A DNA stretch of 7,149 nt. It comes from an uncultured Prevotella sp. (GTDB taxonomy: Bacteria; Bacteroidota; Bacteroidia; Bacteroidales; Bacteroidaceae). The stretch is from NCBI GenBank assembly GCA_937906765.1, contig CALCUV010000300.1:1-7149 (forward strand), given 5' to 3'. The translations under genes were made by a program, and so were the position numbers. A model generated the notes under the pieces. That model worked only from the letters and a program-made list of their open reading frames with translations, was not told where the DNA came from and did no database searches. This document shows, piece by piece, positions 1 to 5,419 of this stretch (within the stretch, counting starts at the first letter, position 1; every line of letters begins with the position of its first letter).

Positions 1-171
1 CTTCACGACGCTGCGCAATACAGCGACGACCTCATGCAACTCTCCCTGCGCGACATCCGCTCACGCGAACTGGGCGGGCACTTCCTGAACGGTTGCACGG
101 GGCTTTACTTCATGGTGTCGATGGACGAACCCACGGAACTCTGCTATAATCCTGACGAATGGAACCTCTGA
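1..171 (+). CDS. 3' end of an unrecognised phage protein
   Basis: An open frame runs from the left edge to a TGA at 169-171 and gives 56 residues, so the start of the gene lies outside the window. The visible part is mixed polar and hydrophobic, with a helical stretch rich in Asp, Arg and Leu followed by a Gly/Cys/Phe/Tyr segment and an acidic tail ending PDEWNL. I recognise no family. GC-rich third positions match the next gene and the tape measure gene at the far right, so I take it as a phage structural or assembly gene. Its last 13 bases overlap the start of the gp10-like gene, which suggests one transcript and translational coupling. A minor head or neck protein is possible but unproven. 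Confidence 0.6.
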   Translation, partial: LHDAAQYSDDLMQLSLRDIRSRELGGHFLNGCTGLYFMVSMDEPTELCYNPDEWNL

Positions 172-593
172 ACGCAACACAGCGCGAGCTCACCGCCGAA
201 CAGGAGCGGTGGGTGCGCGAGTGGTACGCCATGATGGAGCGCATCTGGCGCGACCGCCTGGACCTGCTGGGCGTGTTTGACACGGGCGCCCTGCGCAGTC
301 GTGTTAGCGGTGCGGGGCTCATGATGGACGGACTCGACTTGACCGCCACCTTCCAGTTCCTGGAGTATGGCATTTATGTAGATGCCGGCACGGGGAATGG
401 CTATAAGCGTGGGAACGGAGGCAACTTGCAAATCCTGGACGAGACTTACCGCTACGAGCACAAGATGGGGAAGAAGAGGGAGAAGAAACCCTGGTTCTCC
501 CCATCGTGGTACATCAGCACACAGGTGCTGAAGGAGAAACTCGGCGATTTCATCGGTGAGCAGTTCGTAGGGGCTTTTGATAATTTGGCGTAG
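159..593 (+). CDS. Phage head-tail joining / tail completion protein, HK97 gp10-like
   Basis: This 144-residue protein has the size and motif order of HK97 gp10-like tail completion proteins, which sit at the head-tail interface. Visible blocks are FDTGALRSRVS at residues 40-50, the segment EYGIYVDAGTG at 69-79 followed by GYKRGNGG, and KKPWFSPSW at 109-117. In the gp10 family a 'TGxLxxS' block is followed by a 'YxxYVExGT' strand and then an 'RPF' C-terminal block. The three segments here line up with that order, but this is a pattern match by eye, not an alignment. The ATG at 159 overlaps the upstream gene by 13 bases and there is no clear Shine-Dalgarno, as is usual in Bacteroidota. It is the last gene before the AT-rich island and the terminator at 669-720. 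It could instead be a Bacteroidota-specific minor tail protein. Confidence 0.6.
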   Translation: MEPLNATQRELTAEQERWVREWYAMMERIWRDRLDLLGVFDTGALRSRVSGAGLMMDGLDLTATFQFLEYGIYVDAGTGNGYKRGNGGNLQILDETYRYEHKMGKKREKKPWFSPSWYISTQVLKEKLGDFIGEQFVGAFDNLA

Positions 594-595
594 TC

Positions 596-620
596 GTTTG
601 CAATTCTGTTTGCAAATTCT
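596..620 (+). repeat. Tandem 12-base direct repeat
   Basis: GTTTGCAATTCT at 596-607 is followed at once by GTTTGCAAATTCT at 608-620, differing by one inserted A. It lies just after the gp10-like stop codon, at the left compositional edge of the AT-rich island. It may be a slippage product or the scar of an insertion. I see no third copy at the right edge. Confidence 0.6.
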
Positions 621-668
621 TGAAGATTTTTGAAGGATTTACATAAAAAACTAACTCCGACTTATTTC

Positions 669-720
669 AAACTATCTCTCAGATATTTTCGATTATCTGG
701 GAGATAGTTTTTATTTTTTT
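669..720 (+). terminator. Strong intrinsic terminator after the gp10-like gene
   Basis: A 17-base arm at 669-685 pairs with 694-710 across an eight-base loop (TTTTCGAT), with one G-U pair. A T-rich tract follows at 708-720. This is a classic rho-independent terminator. It would stop transcription from the upstream phage genes before the cargo promoter at 728-759 and so separates the two transcription units. Confidence 0.9.
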
Positions 721-727
721 CTGGAAA

Positions 728-759
728 TTTGTTGCTTGATAAAAAACGTGTTACTTTTG
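728..759 (+). promoter_or_regulatory. Bacteroidota-type promoter of the Panacea operon
   Basis: A TTTG -33 box at 728-731 is separated by 20 bases from a TACTTTTG -7 box at 752-759, matching the known Bacteroidota consensus TTTG / TAnnTTTG. It lies directly after the terminator and 22 bases before the ATG at 782. The sequence AAGGAG at 764-769 could act as a ribosome binding site, 12 bases from the start codon. The 13 bases at 747-759 recur exactly at 5691-5703. Confidence 0.85.
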
Positions 760-781
760 CATAAAGGAGTTTATAAGCACT

Positions 782-1330
782 ATGAATACGAAAACAAAAA
801 AAATCCTGTTGTTTGAATATTTAGTGTACCGTTTAATTGAATGGTACAAAGATTGCGCATCTAATCAACAGAGTATAAATAACCATTTTTCCAGATTAAC
901 AACCCTTAAATTGTTGTTTTTCGTATCAACTATTAAAGATGCTGAAAATGAAAATCGTGATTTATTGGACATCTTTGATAGTTTTTGCGCGATGCAATAC
1001 GGCCCTGTTGAAATAGATATTTACACGGCGATTGTAAACGGAGAAACAATGTTATATACGTTTGGTGTGCACGAATTAGTACAAACGACACAAGACCATT
1101 CTATTTTAGAATCTATAGATCCACAATATAAGCATAGAATAGATAAAGCTATACTCTTGCTAAAGGAGAAGAATCCCAAAATAGTATCATATCCTGCATC
1201 CTTATTGATAGAAATATCTCACAAATGGGAAGCATGGCAGAATGCTATGTCAATAGCATCTTTGCTTGGTAAAAGAAGTGGATATATGCCAATAGACAAA
1301 ATTCGTGCAAATCGTCAATTCTATGAGTAA
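782..1330 (+). CDS. Panacea (DUF4065) domain protein, putative antitoxin
   Basis: This is a 182-residue protein of Panacea-domain size. The segment LTTLKLLFFV at 39-48 matches the family's conserved 'KL.KLLYF' helix. AMQYGPVEIDIY at 70-81 carries the hallmark 'YGPV...Y' motif. The C-terminal HKWEAW (147-152) and GYMPIDKIR block corresponds to the family's 'H....W' and final helix. Panacea proteins are known as promiscuous antitoxins that neutralise unrelated toxin partners encoded next to them; the family includes SocA. Here the partner is the large membrane protein downstream, whose likely ATG overlaps this gene by 8 bases (ATGAGTAA), which points to tight coupling. The operon starts at the promoter at 728-759. 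The gene is AT-rich, unlike the surrounding phage genes. I am sure of the domain; the antitoxin role is inferred from family and layout. Confidence 0.85.
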   Translation: MNTKTKKILLFEYLVYRLIEWYKDCASNQQSINNHFSRLTTLKLLFFVSTIKDAENENRDLLDIFDSFCAMQYGPVEIDIYTAIVNGETMLYTFGVHELVQTTQDHSILESIDPQYKHRIDKAILLLKEKNPKIVSYPASLLIEISHKWEAWQNAMSIASLLGKRSGYMPIDKIRANRQFYE

Positions 1331-3203
1331 GACTAATCCCTACGAACATATTTATCTGTGTAAGACAGAATATGAAAAAGAGTTTCCTGATGATTGGATT
1401 GATAAGTTAGATTGGTCTTCTGATAGCAACGCTAACGAATCCTTTATTTTAGGGAAAAAGAAAATAACAGAATTTCATAAGTTCTGTTTCATTAATGTAT
1501 CTCAATCTTTATTGAGAGGAGAATATATACTATACACACGTTCTCACAATAGAGCGAAGCAAACATTTGAACGTTATTGGACTCAAGAGCATTATTGTTC
1601 AAACAACGGAGAATCAGAATATTCATTTTCTTTAAAAGAAAGATTGTATAATCAATATGAATTGTTAGACAATTACATAAAAGACTTGTTTTATTACTTT
1701 ACTTTCTTCATTTTCTCATTAAAGGAGAAAATGGATCCTATTAGTCATAAATACATCTTCAAAGCAACAATAAACCCTCCAGTATTAAGTCATGACGACA
1801 GATATTTCAAGCTTCTTAAGAATTTGATTTTCCCTTTGTGCTCTATTGAACATCACTTGTCTTTTAGCAGAATAAATTTGGAAAGAATCACAAATCTTTT
1901 AGAAATTCTTAAATATGAAAAAGAGAAAGAAACAGATGAACGTTGCTTAAAAGTATTTCAGCTCGCCATTTATAAAGCTTCTTTTATATTAAAGAAGTTA
2001 CTACGGAAAGATGATTCATTTGAGATATTAATAGATTTACAGAAGAAAGAAATCGCCCGCAGTACTATTGCACATTTTCCGGTCAAGATTCAAGAACTAT
2101 TTTCTTATTTTGAGAATATCCATGAAGGACAACCATCCCCAGAATCCATTGTCGCAAATAATCAACTTTCCATCTATGAGGGAAGAGGTTCGTTTCTACA
2201 AATGGCACATGTGATGAACCATTATTGTGTTGAAGGAGGAACAGAAGGACAAATAGGGAAATTGTTAAGCAATTTCGAACAGAAATACACGGGAATTTAC
2301 AATCGTTCGATTCAACATGATTTTGATAAATATGCACTATGTACGTTACGCAATTTTATGTATAATTGTAAGTTGTCATACGTACTTAAGCAACAAGGAT
2401 GTACAATTGAACAACTACGTGGTGAAATTGACGTGATTGAGAATATTCAGGAAGAAACAAACATTCGAAATTTTTATCCATATAAGAAAGCTATAGAATT
2501 TCTCCTAAGGGAAGCAAAATCTAAAGTAGATGCACGTGACACTTCTTTTGATTATAATAGCACTATTCAGTTGTTAGATTCTTATATGAAGAAATTTGAT
2601 AAGAATATTGATTGGTGTAAAAATCATTGTTTTTATCCAGTGCAATTACTTTTAAATGAATGTATTGTTTCTGTTGATAATGATAAAATATTTCTGCCAT
2701 CATCAATATCACGCCCGGTAGATTATGATAAATTGCAAAAAGTTAGAGAAAACTTTAGAACTGAGATTGAGTTCATCCGTAATTCTGTCATATACATCAA
2801 AGATAAAATAGATACTGAATCCATTAAAGAAGACCTTAAGAACACTGAAAAAAGATACCTCGAAATAGGTGGTATTCTGATAGGTGTAGTCACGTTTCTT
2901 TTTGGTTCAATAAATATCTTCTCGCAACAAGTTTCAACTCCGAGACAATTATTGGAGTCAACGATGTGGTTAGGGGTTATCCTTGTGATGTTTGCTATAC
3001 TACTCATTATCGTTATTGAATATTGGAAAGGATTTATTAACAAAGTTAGAGTTATTATCCTGGGGGTAATATTCATCATATATACCACAATTATAAGTGC
3101 ATTTGTTTTTTTGAATAATAACTTAACGACCTCTGACCAAGAAAACATAGAAGACATTAAACAAACAATTGTAGACGGAGTACTTTCCGAAGAAGCAAAG
3201 TAA
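1323..3203 (+). CDS. Large three-membrane-segment protein, putative Panacea-partnered toxin/effector
   Basis: The preferred start is the ATG at 1323, within the end of the Panacea gene (8-base overlap), giving 626 residues; an in-frame ATG at 1305 would add six. I recognise no named family. Residues 1 to about 470 look soluble and mostly helical, Lys/Glu/Phe/Tyr-rich, with no catalytic motif I can identify. A charged helical stretch at about 470-510 may form a coiled coil or stalk. Three hydrophobic segments follow at about 514-534, 548-567 and 576-597, then an acidic tail to residue 626. A sensor-like soluble part ahead of a membrane module fits a membrane-damaging effector, and some toxins paired with Panacea antitoxins are membrane proteins. 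It shares the promoter at 728-759 and ends four bases before a long hairpin terminator. Toxicity is inferred; a membrane-anchored phage exclusion protein is the main alternative. Confidence 0.75.
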   Translation: MSKTNPYEHIYLCKTEYEKEFPDDWIDKLDWSSDSNANESFILGKKKITEFHKFCFINVSQSLLRGEYILYTRSHNRAKQTFERYWTQEHYCSNNGESEYSFSLKERLYNQYELLDNYIKDLFYYFTFFIFSLKEKMDPISHKYIFKATINPPVLSHDDRYFKLLKNLIFPLCSIEHHLSFSRINLERITNLLEILKYEKEKETDERCLKVFQLAIYKASFILKKLLRKDDSFEILIDLQKKEIARSTIAHFPVKIQELFSYFENIHEGQPSPESIVANNQLSIYEGRGSFLQMAHVMNHYCVEGGTEGQIGKLLSNFEQKYTGIYNRSIQHDFDKYALCTLRNFMYNCKLSYVLKQQGCTIEQLRGEIDVIENIQEETNIRNFYPYKKAIEFLLREAKSKVDARDTSFDYNSTIQLLDSYMKKFDKNIDWCKNHCFYPVQLLLNECIVSVDNDKIFLPSSISRPVDYDKLQKVRENFRTEIEFIRNSVIYIKDKIDTESIKEDLKNTEKRYLEIGGILIGVVTFLFGSINIFSQQVSTPRQLLESTMWLGVILVMFAILLIIVIEYWKGFINKVRVIILGVIFIIYTTIISAFVFLNNNLTTSDQENIEDIKQTIVDGVLSEEAK

Positions 3204-3206
3204 AAT

Positions 3207-3261
3207 AAAATCCCATTTTCTTTACTTGTCGTTATTGACAGGTAAAAGAAAATGGGATTTT
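3207..3261 (+). terminator. Very long hairpin terminator of the Panacea operon
   Basis: The arm at 3207-3230 pairs with 3237-3261 across a six-base loop (GTTATT). The stem has about 23 pairs, with one bulged base and one G-U pair. It starts with AAAATCCC and ends with GGGATTTT, so it can work on both strands. It begins four bases after the stop codon at 3201-3203. The stem is much longer than terminators usually need. Confidence 0.9.
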
Positions 3262-3270
3262 CGTGTGTAT

Positions 3271-3352
3271 GACTTAAGGAAGTAAGTTTCCTGAAGTCCT
3301 CTGGGAAACGAAAAAGGGCGGAGAAAAGGGCGAAAGCGTTTTTCAGCGCCCT
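3271..3352. other. Two further hairpins in the gap between cargo units
   Basis: The gap 3204-3556 has no gene that I can support. After the long terminator, 3271-3281 pairs with 3288-3298 (11 positions, one mismatch, six-base loop). Then AGGGCG at 3327-3332 pairs with CGCCCT at 3347-3352, with A-rich sequence before and T-rich sequence after it, like a weak bidirectional terminator. AGGGCG also occurs at 3315-3320. This stretch is GC-richer than the cargo genes on either side. A TACTTTTG at 3352-3359 resembles a -7 box but has no TTTG at the right distance. Confidence 0.55.
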
Positions 3353-3415
3353 ACTTTTGTGAATTCGGTTTTTGAGGATATTATTGATATAGTTGTACTA
3401 AAATAATCCCAATCC

Positions 3416-3446
3416 TTTTACAATAGAAGGAATATTACTACCTTTG
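3416..3446 (+). promoter_or_regulatory. Bacteroidota-type promoter of the two-membrane-segment gene
   Basis: The -7 box TACCTTTG at 3439-3446 is perfect for TAnnTTTG. The -33 region is only TTTT/TTTA at 3416-3420, about 19 bases away. It lies about 110 bases before the TTG start at 3557, so the leader is long. The leader contains hairpins AATCTG/CAGATT (3490-3495 with 3504-3509) and GGTC/GACC (3512-3515 with 3521-3524), which could affect translation. The 13 bases from 3439 recur exactly at 4534-4546. Confidence 0.7.
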
Positions 3447-3556
3447 CAGTGCCCAATAATAATAAAAATAAGTTTTCTTCCTTAAATGTAATCTGTATAT
3501 AATCAGATTGCGGTCTATTTGACCATTGGGTACATTTTAGTGAAGGATTCTTTTAA

Positions 3557-4483
3557 TTGTATAAATATATGTTCTCACAAGATACTTTGAAAAGATCTTT
3601 AGGATGGCTTGCTCTTATTGTTGGCAGTGTAGCCTTTATCATAGCTTTTATCATAGGAAAAGAAGAAGGACTATGGTATGATATTCTTATTAAAATAGGT
3701 GATGTCCTTGTTATTGGTGCAGTGATAGGTTATCTGACTAATACAGCTCAATTTCTTGGCATTTTCAAAAGAGAAATTCAAAATATTGTTTACGGGAAGG
3801 ATTTTGTGAAAGTTCGCAATGATTTAGAAGAAGTGTGGGAGAGAGTAACAAGAGAAATGTTCAAATCTAAATTTCCTGCGATAAACAGGGAACTGATGAT
3901 AAACATCAAGCAGACGTATCTACCTGTTGCAAATAAAATTTACTACAATGATTACAATACAACTATTAATATAGAATGGGCAGATAAAGAACGTCGAATA
4001 ATAAAGGTACGTCACGATATAAACTTTGAACTTATCGCAGAAAACGAACGTAAAATCACATTCCCACTTAAAAGTTGGATTGATATTGATGGTTTGGATA
4101 GTACGGATTACTCTGTAAAAGTGTTAAACTATAAAGTAAATGATCAACTTGCGAAAATTATTTCGACAACCCAAGAGATTAAAGGAAAGCAACATTATTT
4201 TGAACAAATAGTAGAACTAAAAGGTTGTACGAAGTATGAAATTTCAAAAATAATTGAGAAAAAGTATTCCTTAGATAAGGACTTTACTATTGGATTTAGA
4301 GCCTTATATATAACAAATAAGATGACGATAAATTTCAAATGTCCTGACGATATTAGTTACTTATTTTATGCAAGAGGCACTATAGATGAATTTAGATCTC
4401 TATCTGATACCAATAATAGTTTTACAAAAAAATATAAAGGATTACTATTCAAAAATCAAGGCTTCATTATAGCTTTAAGATGA
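3557..4483 (+). CDS. Unrecognised protein with two N-terminal membrane segments and a long soluble domain
   Basis: The frame opens with TTG at 3557, right after an in-frame TAA at 3554-3556. GAAGGA at 3542-3547 is well spaced for that TTG. The first ATG is at 3569 and would remove four residues, giving 304 instead of 308. Hydrophobic segments at about 14-33 and 44-61 form a membrane hairpin. A basic, helical linker with a VRNDLEEVWERV stretch (86-97) follows. The rest, about 120-308, alternates short hydrophobic and charged segments, suggesting a beta-rich soluble domain, probably cytoplasmic. No catalytic motif is evident. The gene has its own promoter and stands alone. The layout recalls small two-span membrane effectors such as Cap15 of CBASS, but I see no sequence motif proving kinship and no cyclase gene nearby. 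Phage defence or superinfection exclusion is inferred from context only. Confidence 0.7.
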   Translation: MYKYMFSQDTLKRSLGWLALIVGSVAFIIAFIIGKEEGLWYDILIKIGDVLVIGAVIGYLTNTAQFLGIFKREIQNIVYGKDFVKVRNDLEEVWERVTREMFKSKFPAINRELMINIKQTYLPVANKIYYNDYNTTINIEWADKERRIIKVRHDINFELIAENERKITFPLKSWIDIDGLDSTDYSVKVLNYKVNDQLAKIISTTQEIKGKQHYFEQIVELKGCTKYEISKIIEKKYSLDKDFTIGFRALYITNKMTINFKCPDDISYLFYARGTIDEFRSLSDTNNSFTKKYKGLLFKNQGFIIALR

Positions 4484-4510
4484 CTAATTCAGCGAAAAAT
4501 CTTCTGAAAC

Positions 4511-4541
4511 TTTGTTTTATTAAATATAATTCATACCTTTG
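4511..4541 (+). promoter_or_regulatory. Bacteroidota-type promoter of a short transcript
   Basis: TTTG at 4511-4514 and TACCTTTG at 4534-4541, with a 19-base spacer, match the consensus closely. It lies just after the end of the two-membrane-segment gene. The only ORF after it has 13 codons and is followed directly by a terminator-like hairpin, so it appears to drive a transcript of about 100 bases. A weak five-base hairpin (4488-4492 with 4504-4508) precedes it. Confidence 0.8.
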
Positions 4542-4574
4542 CAGTGAAAACAAACTCTAAAAGAAAAGGATATT

Positions 4575-4616
4575 ATGAAAAAGGTTAAAATGTACAGAGA
4601 TGATACTTTGGGTTAA
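4575..4616 (+). CDS. 13-residue micro-ORF in a short terminated transcript
   Basis: ATG at 4575 to TAA at 4614-4616 encodes MKKVKMYRDDTLG. AAAGGA at 4565-4570 is a plausible ribosome binding site four bases before the ATG. The stop codon touches the left arm of the hairpin at 4616-4645, so a ribosome on this ORF would cover that hairpin. The peptide is basic and not hydrophobic, so it does not look like a type I membrane toxin. It could be a leader peptide, the stub of a longer gene lost from the right edge of the island, or chance. I recognise no family. Confidence 0.3.
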   Translation: MKKVKMYRDDTLG

Positions 4617-4650
4617 ATCTCTTTGTGTGATATTTTTCAGAGATTCTTTT
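4616..4650 (+). terminator. Hairpin ending the short transcript
   Basis: AATCTCT at 4616-4622 pairs with AGAGATT at 4639-4645 and is followed by CTTTT. The stem is AT-rich with a 16-base loop, so termination is probably incomplete. It overlaps the last base of the micro-ORF stop codon, an arrangement that allows ribosome-controlled read-through. Confidence 0.5.
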
Positions 4651-4681
4651 AGTACAAAGATATCTAAGTAATTAATCATAT

Positions 4682-4716
4682 GTTGGTGTATCTGTGAGGG
4701 TACACCAACTTTTTTT
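4682..4716 (+). terminator. Intrinsic terminator at the right edge of the island
   Basis: GTTGGTGTA at 4682-4690 pairs perfectly with TACACCAAC at 4701-4709 across a ten-base loop, followed by seven T at 4710-4716. It is a strong forward-strand terminator and closes the cargo island just before the RNA promoter at 4736-4767. Confidence 0.85.
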
Positions 4717-4735
4717 GTAATTTCCCCCGCTGAAG

Positions 4736-4767
4736 TTTGGTGGATTCGGTTTTATGGCGTACATTTG
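4736..4767 (+). promoter_or_regulatory. Bacteroidota-type promoter of the structured RNA
   Basis: TTTG at 4736-4739, a 20-base spacer and TACATTTG at 4760-4767 fit the consensus. The bases after it, CAGTG, are the same as after two other -7 boxes in this window. The first gene downstream starts at 5004, about 230 bases away, and the space between is highly structured. Confidence 0.75.
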
Positions 4768-4805
4768 CAGTGTCCTTCTACATAATTTCAAACTGGCGGA
4801 TGCAA

Positions 4806-4832
4806 CCCGCCGAACGCTCGTCGGGATTTTTT
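4806..4832 (+). terminator. Internal terminator-like hairpin, possible attenuator
   Basis: CCCG and CGA at 4806-4813 pair with TCG and CGGG at 4818-4825, with one C-T mismatch and a four-base loop, followed by A and six T at 4827-4832. It would stop the transcript after about 60 bases. The competing GGCGG/CCGCC pairing (4795-4799 with 4807-4811) would break it, giving two exclusive folds. Confidence 0.55.
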
Positions 4833-4943
4833 GTATCCCTACATATCGACTTATAGCGCAAGCCCGTGGCAGATCTACGAGGAGCGCCGCCCCTCGTGGA
4901 AGCAGTAATGCTCCACTGCCAGTTTGAACATATGGTGAAGGAC

Positions 4944-4969
4944 AGAGGGTAGCGGTCTCCTCTTTTTTT
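4944..4969 (+). terminator. Terminator-like hairpin at the 3' end of the structured RNA
   Basis: AGAGG at 4944-4948 pairs with CCTCT at 4959-4963 across a ten-base loop, leading straight into a run of T to 4969. The stem is short. It would separate the RNA from the coiled-coil gene at 5004, which then needs read-through or a weaker promoter nearby, such as TTAATTTG at 4968-4975. Confidence 0.5.
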
Positions 4970-5003
4970 AATTTGTACCGCAAAAAATTAGTTCTTCAAT
5001 ATT

Positions 5004-5351
5004 ATGTTCAACAACAACCAAAACAACGAGAGTGCAAACCGAGTGATGAACCGCGCAGAGGTGCAAGGCGCCTATAACCGCACGATGCGCCAAATCAAGC
5101 AGGAGAGTAGCGACGCCTTTGAGCGCTTCCGCCATGTGAGAAGCGAGGCGTGCAGAGAAGCGAACCAGCGCATCAAGGAGCTGAAGCAACAGATTACTCG
5201 CCTGGAGTGTGAAATCATGGATGCGCAGGAGCGCCGAGCGAAAATCATTGAGGACGCACGCGGCACTTACAATGTGGCGATCCAAACGGCTTCCGAAGCC
5301 AAGGCGTATGCGCGCATGGAGTATCAGATGGCGATGCTGATGGCGAAGTGA
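5004..5351 (+). CDS. Small coiled-coil phage protein of unknown function
   Basis: This is a 115-residue, almost wholly helical protein. Residues 1-10 are Asn-rich and disordered-looking. From about 15 to 110 the chain is rich in Glu, Arg, Lys, Gln and Ala, with leucine/isoleucine spacing typical of a coiled coil, clearest at about 55-85 (KELKQQITRLECEIMDAQER). There is no signal peptide, membrane segment or catalytic motif. GC-rich codons match the phage genes, not the cargo island. It sits two genes before the tape measure gene, where tail assembly chaperones often lie, but I see no slippery-site overlap with the next gene, so that role is not supported. A scaffold or tail-associated protein is possible. 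The ATG at 5004 lacks a clear Shine-Dalgarno. Confidence 0.65.
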   Translation: MFNNNQNNESANRVMNRAEVQGAYNRTMRQIKQESSDAFERFRHVRSEACREANQRIKELKQQITRLECEIMDAQERRAKIIEDARGTYNVAIQTASEAKAYARMEYQMAMLMAK

Positions 5352-5364
5352 AATGCTCGGTAAC

Positions 5365-5392
5365 TTGCTCACCTTATAAATGAGGCGAGCAA
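5365..5392 (+). other. Intergenic hairpin between the two small phage genes
   Basis: TTGCTC at 5365-5370 pairs with GAGCAA at 5387-5392, extended by CCT/AGG (5372-5374 with 5383-5385) after one mismatch, with an eight-base loop. No T-run follows, so it is more likely an mRNA-stabilising or processing hairpin than a terminator. Confidence 0.5.
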
Positions 5393-5419
5393 AATGTAAA
5401 ACCTTAAAATAAAGAGACT

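Larger units (their letters stand above)
594..4725. other. AT-rich cargo (moron) island inside the phage structural region
   Basis: Base composition falls sharply after the gp10-like stop codon and rises again around 4720-4760. Hand counts give about 70% GC in 241-300 and about 33% in 1921-1980. Codon use also changes, from codons ending in G or C to codons ending in A or T. The island has its own promoters and terminators and no phage structural gene. Autonomous units of this kind inserted between phage genes are called morons and often carry defence or host-benefit functions. I found no integrase, transposase, clear terminal inverted repeats or target duplication, so the ends are set by composition only. 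The 3300-3355 stretch is locally GC-richer and may be an older junction. Confidence 0.65.
4774..4969 (+). ncRNA. Candidate structured non-coding RNA or long regulatory leader
   Basis: No convincing coding frame lies between the promoter at 4736-4767 and the gene at 5004, but the sequence is rich in pairings. TTCAAACTGGC at 4787-4797 pairs perfectly with GCCAGTTTGAA at 4918-4928, enclosing 120 bases. Inside, 4806-4813 pairs with 4818-4825 (one mismatch) and is followed by a T-run. Bases 4875-4882 pair with 4892-4899 (eight pairs, one G-U), and GCAGT at 4902-4906 can pair with ACTGC at 4915-4919, partly competing with the closing helix. GGCGG at 4795-4799 can also pair with CCGCC at 4807-4811, excluding both the closing helix and the first terminator-like hairpin. 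The end at 4944-4969 is terminator-like. The layout fits either a stand-alone RNA or an attenuator-type leader. I match it to no known RNA family, and the 5' end is estimated from the promoter. Confidence 0.5.

Noticed and set aside
110..504. Reverse-strand open frames opposite the gp10-like gene
   Set aside because: They are Arg/Ser-rich antisense shadows of GC-rich coding sequence.
2083..3157. Reverse-strand open frames of 84 and 144 codons opposite the three-membrane-segment gene
   Set aside because: They are antisense to a long, well-formed gene, have no promoter of their own, and the hydrophobic parts simply mirror the AT-rich membrane codons.
3557..4483. Reading the two-membrane-segment gene as a CBASS Cap15 effector
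   Set aside because: Only the layout is similar; no cyclase gene or motif is present, and the soluble domain is longer.
4800..4856. 18-codon forward ORF inside the structured RNA
   Set aside because: It lies across the terminator-like hairpin, has no ribosome binding site, and its length is easily met by chance.
4774..4969. Retron or diversity-generating retroelement RNA
   Set aside because: There is no reverse transcriptase gene in the window and no template/variable repeat pair that I can see.
4672..4983. Reverse-strand open frame of 103 codons over the structured RNA region
   Set aside because: It crosses a terminator, a promoter and several paired arms on the forward strand and has no promoter or ribosome binding site. 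I prefer the RNA reading, though conservation of the frame would reopen this.
4968..5372. Reverse-strand open frame of 134 codons opposite the coiled-coil gene
   Set aside because: It is a shadow of a GC-rich coding frame; the forward product is a coherent coiled coil in phage context.
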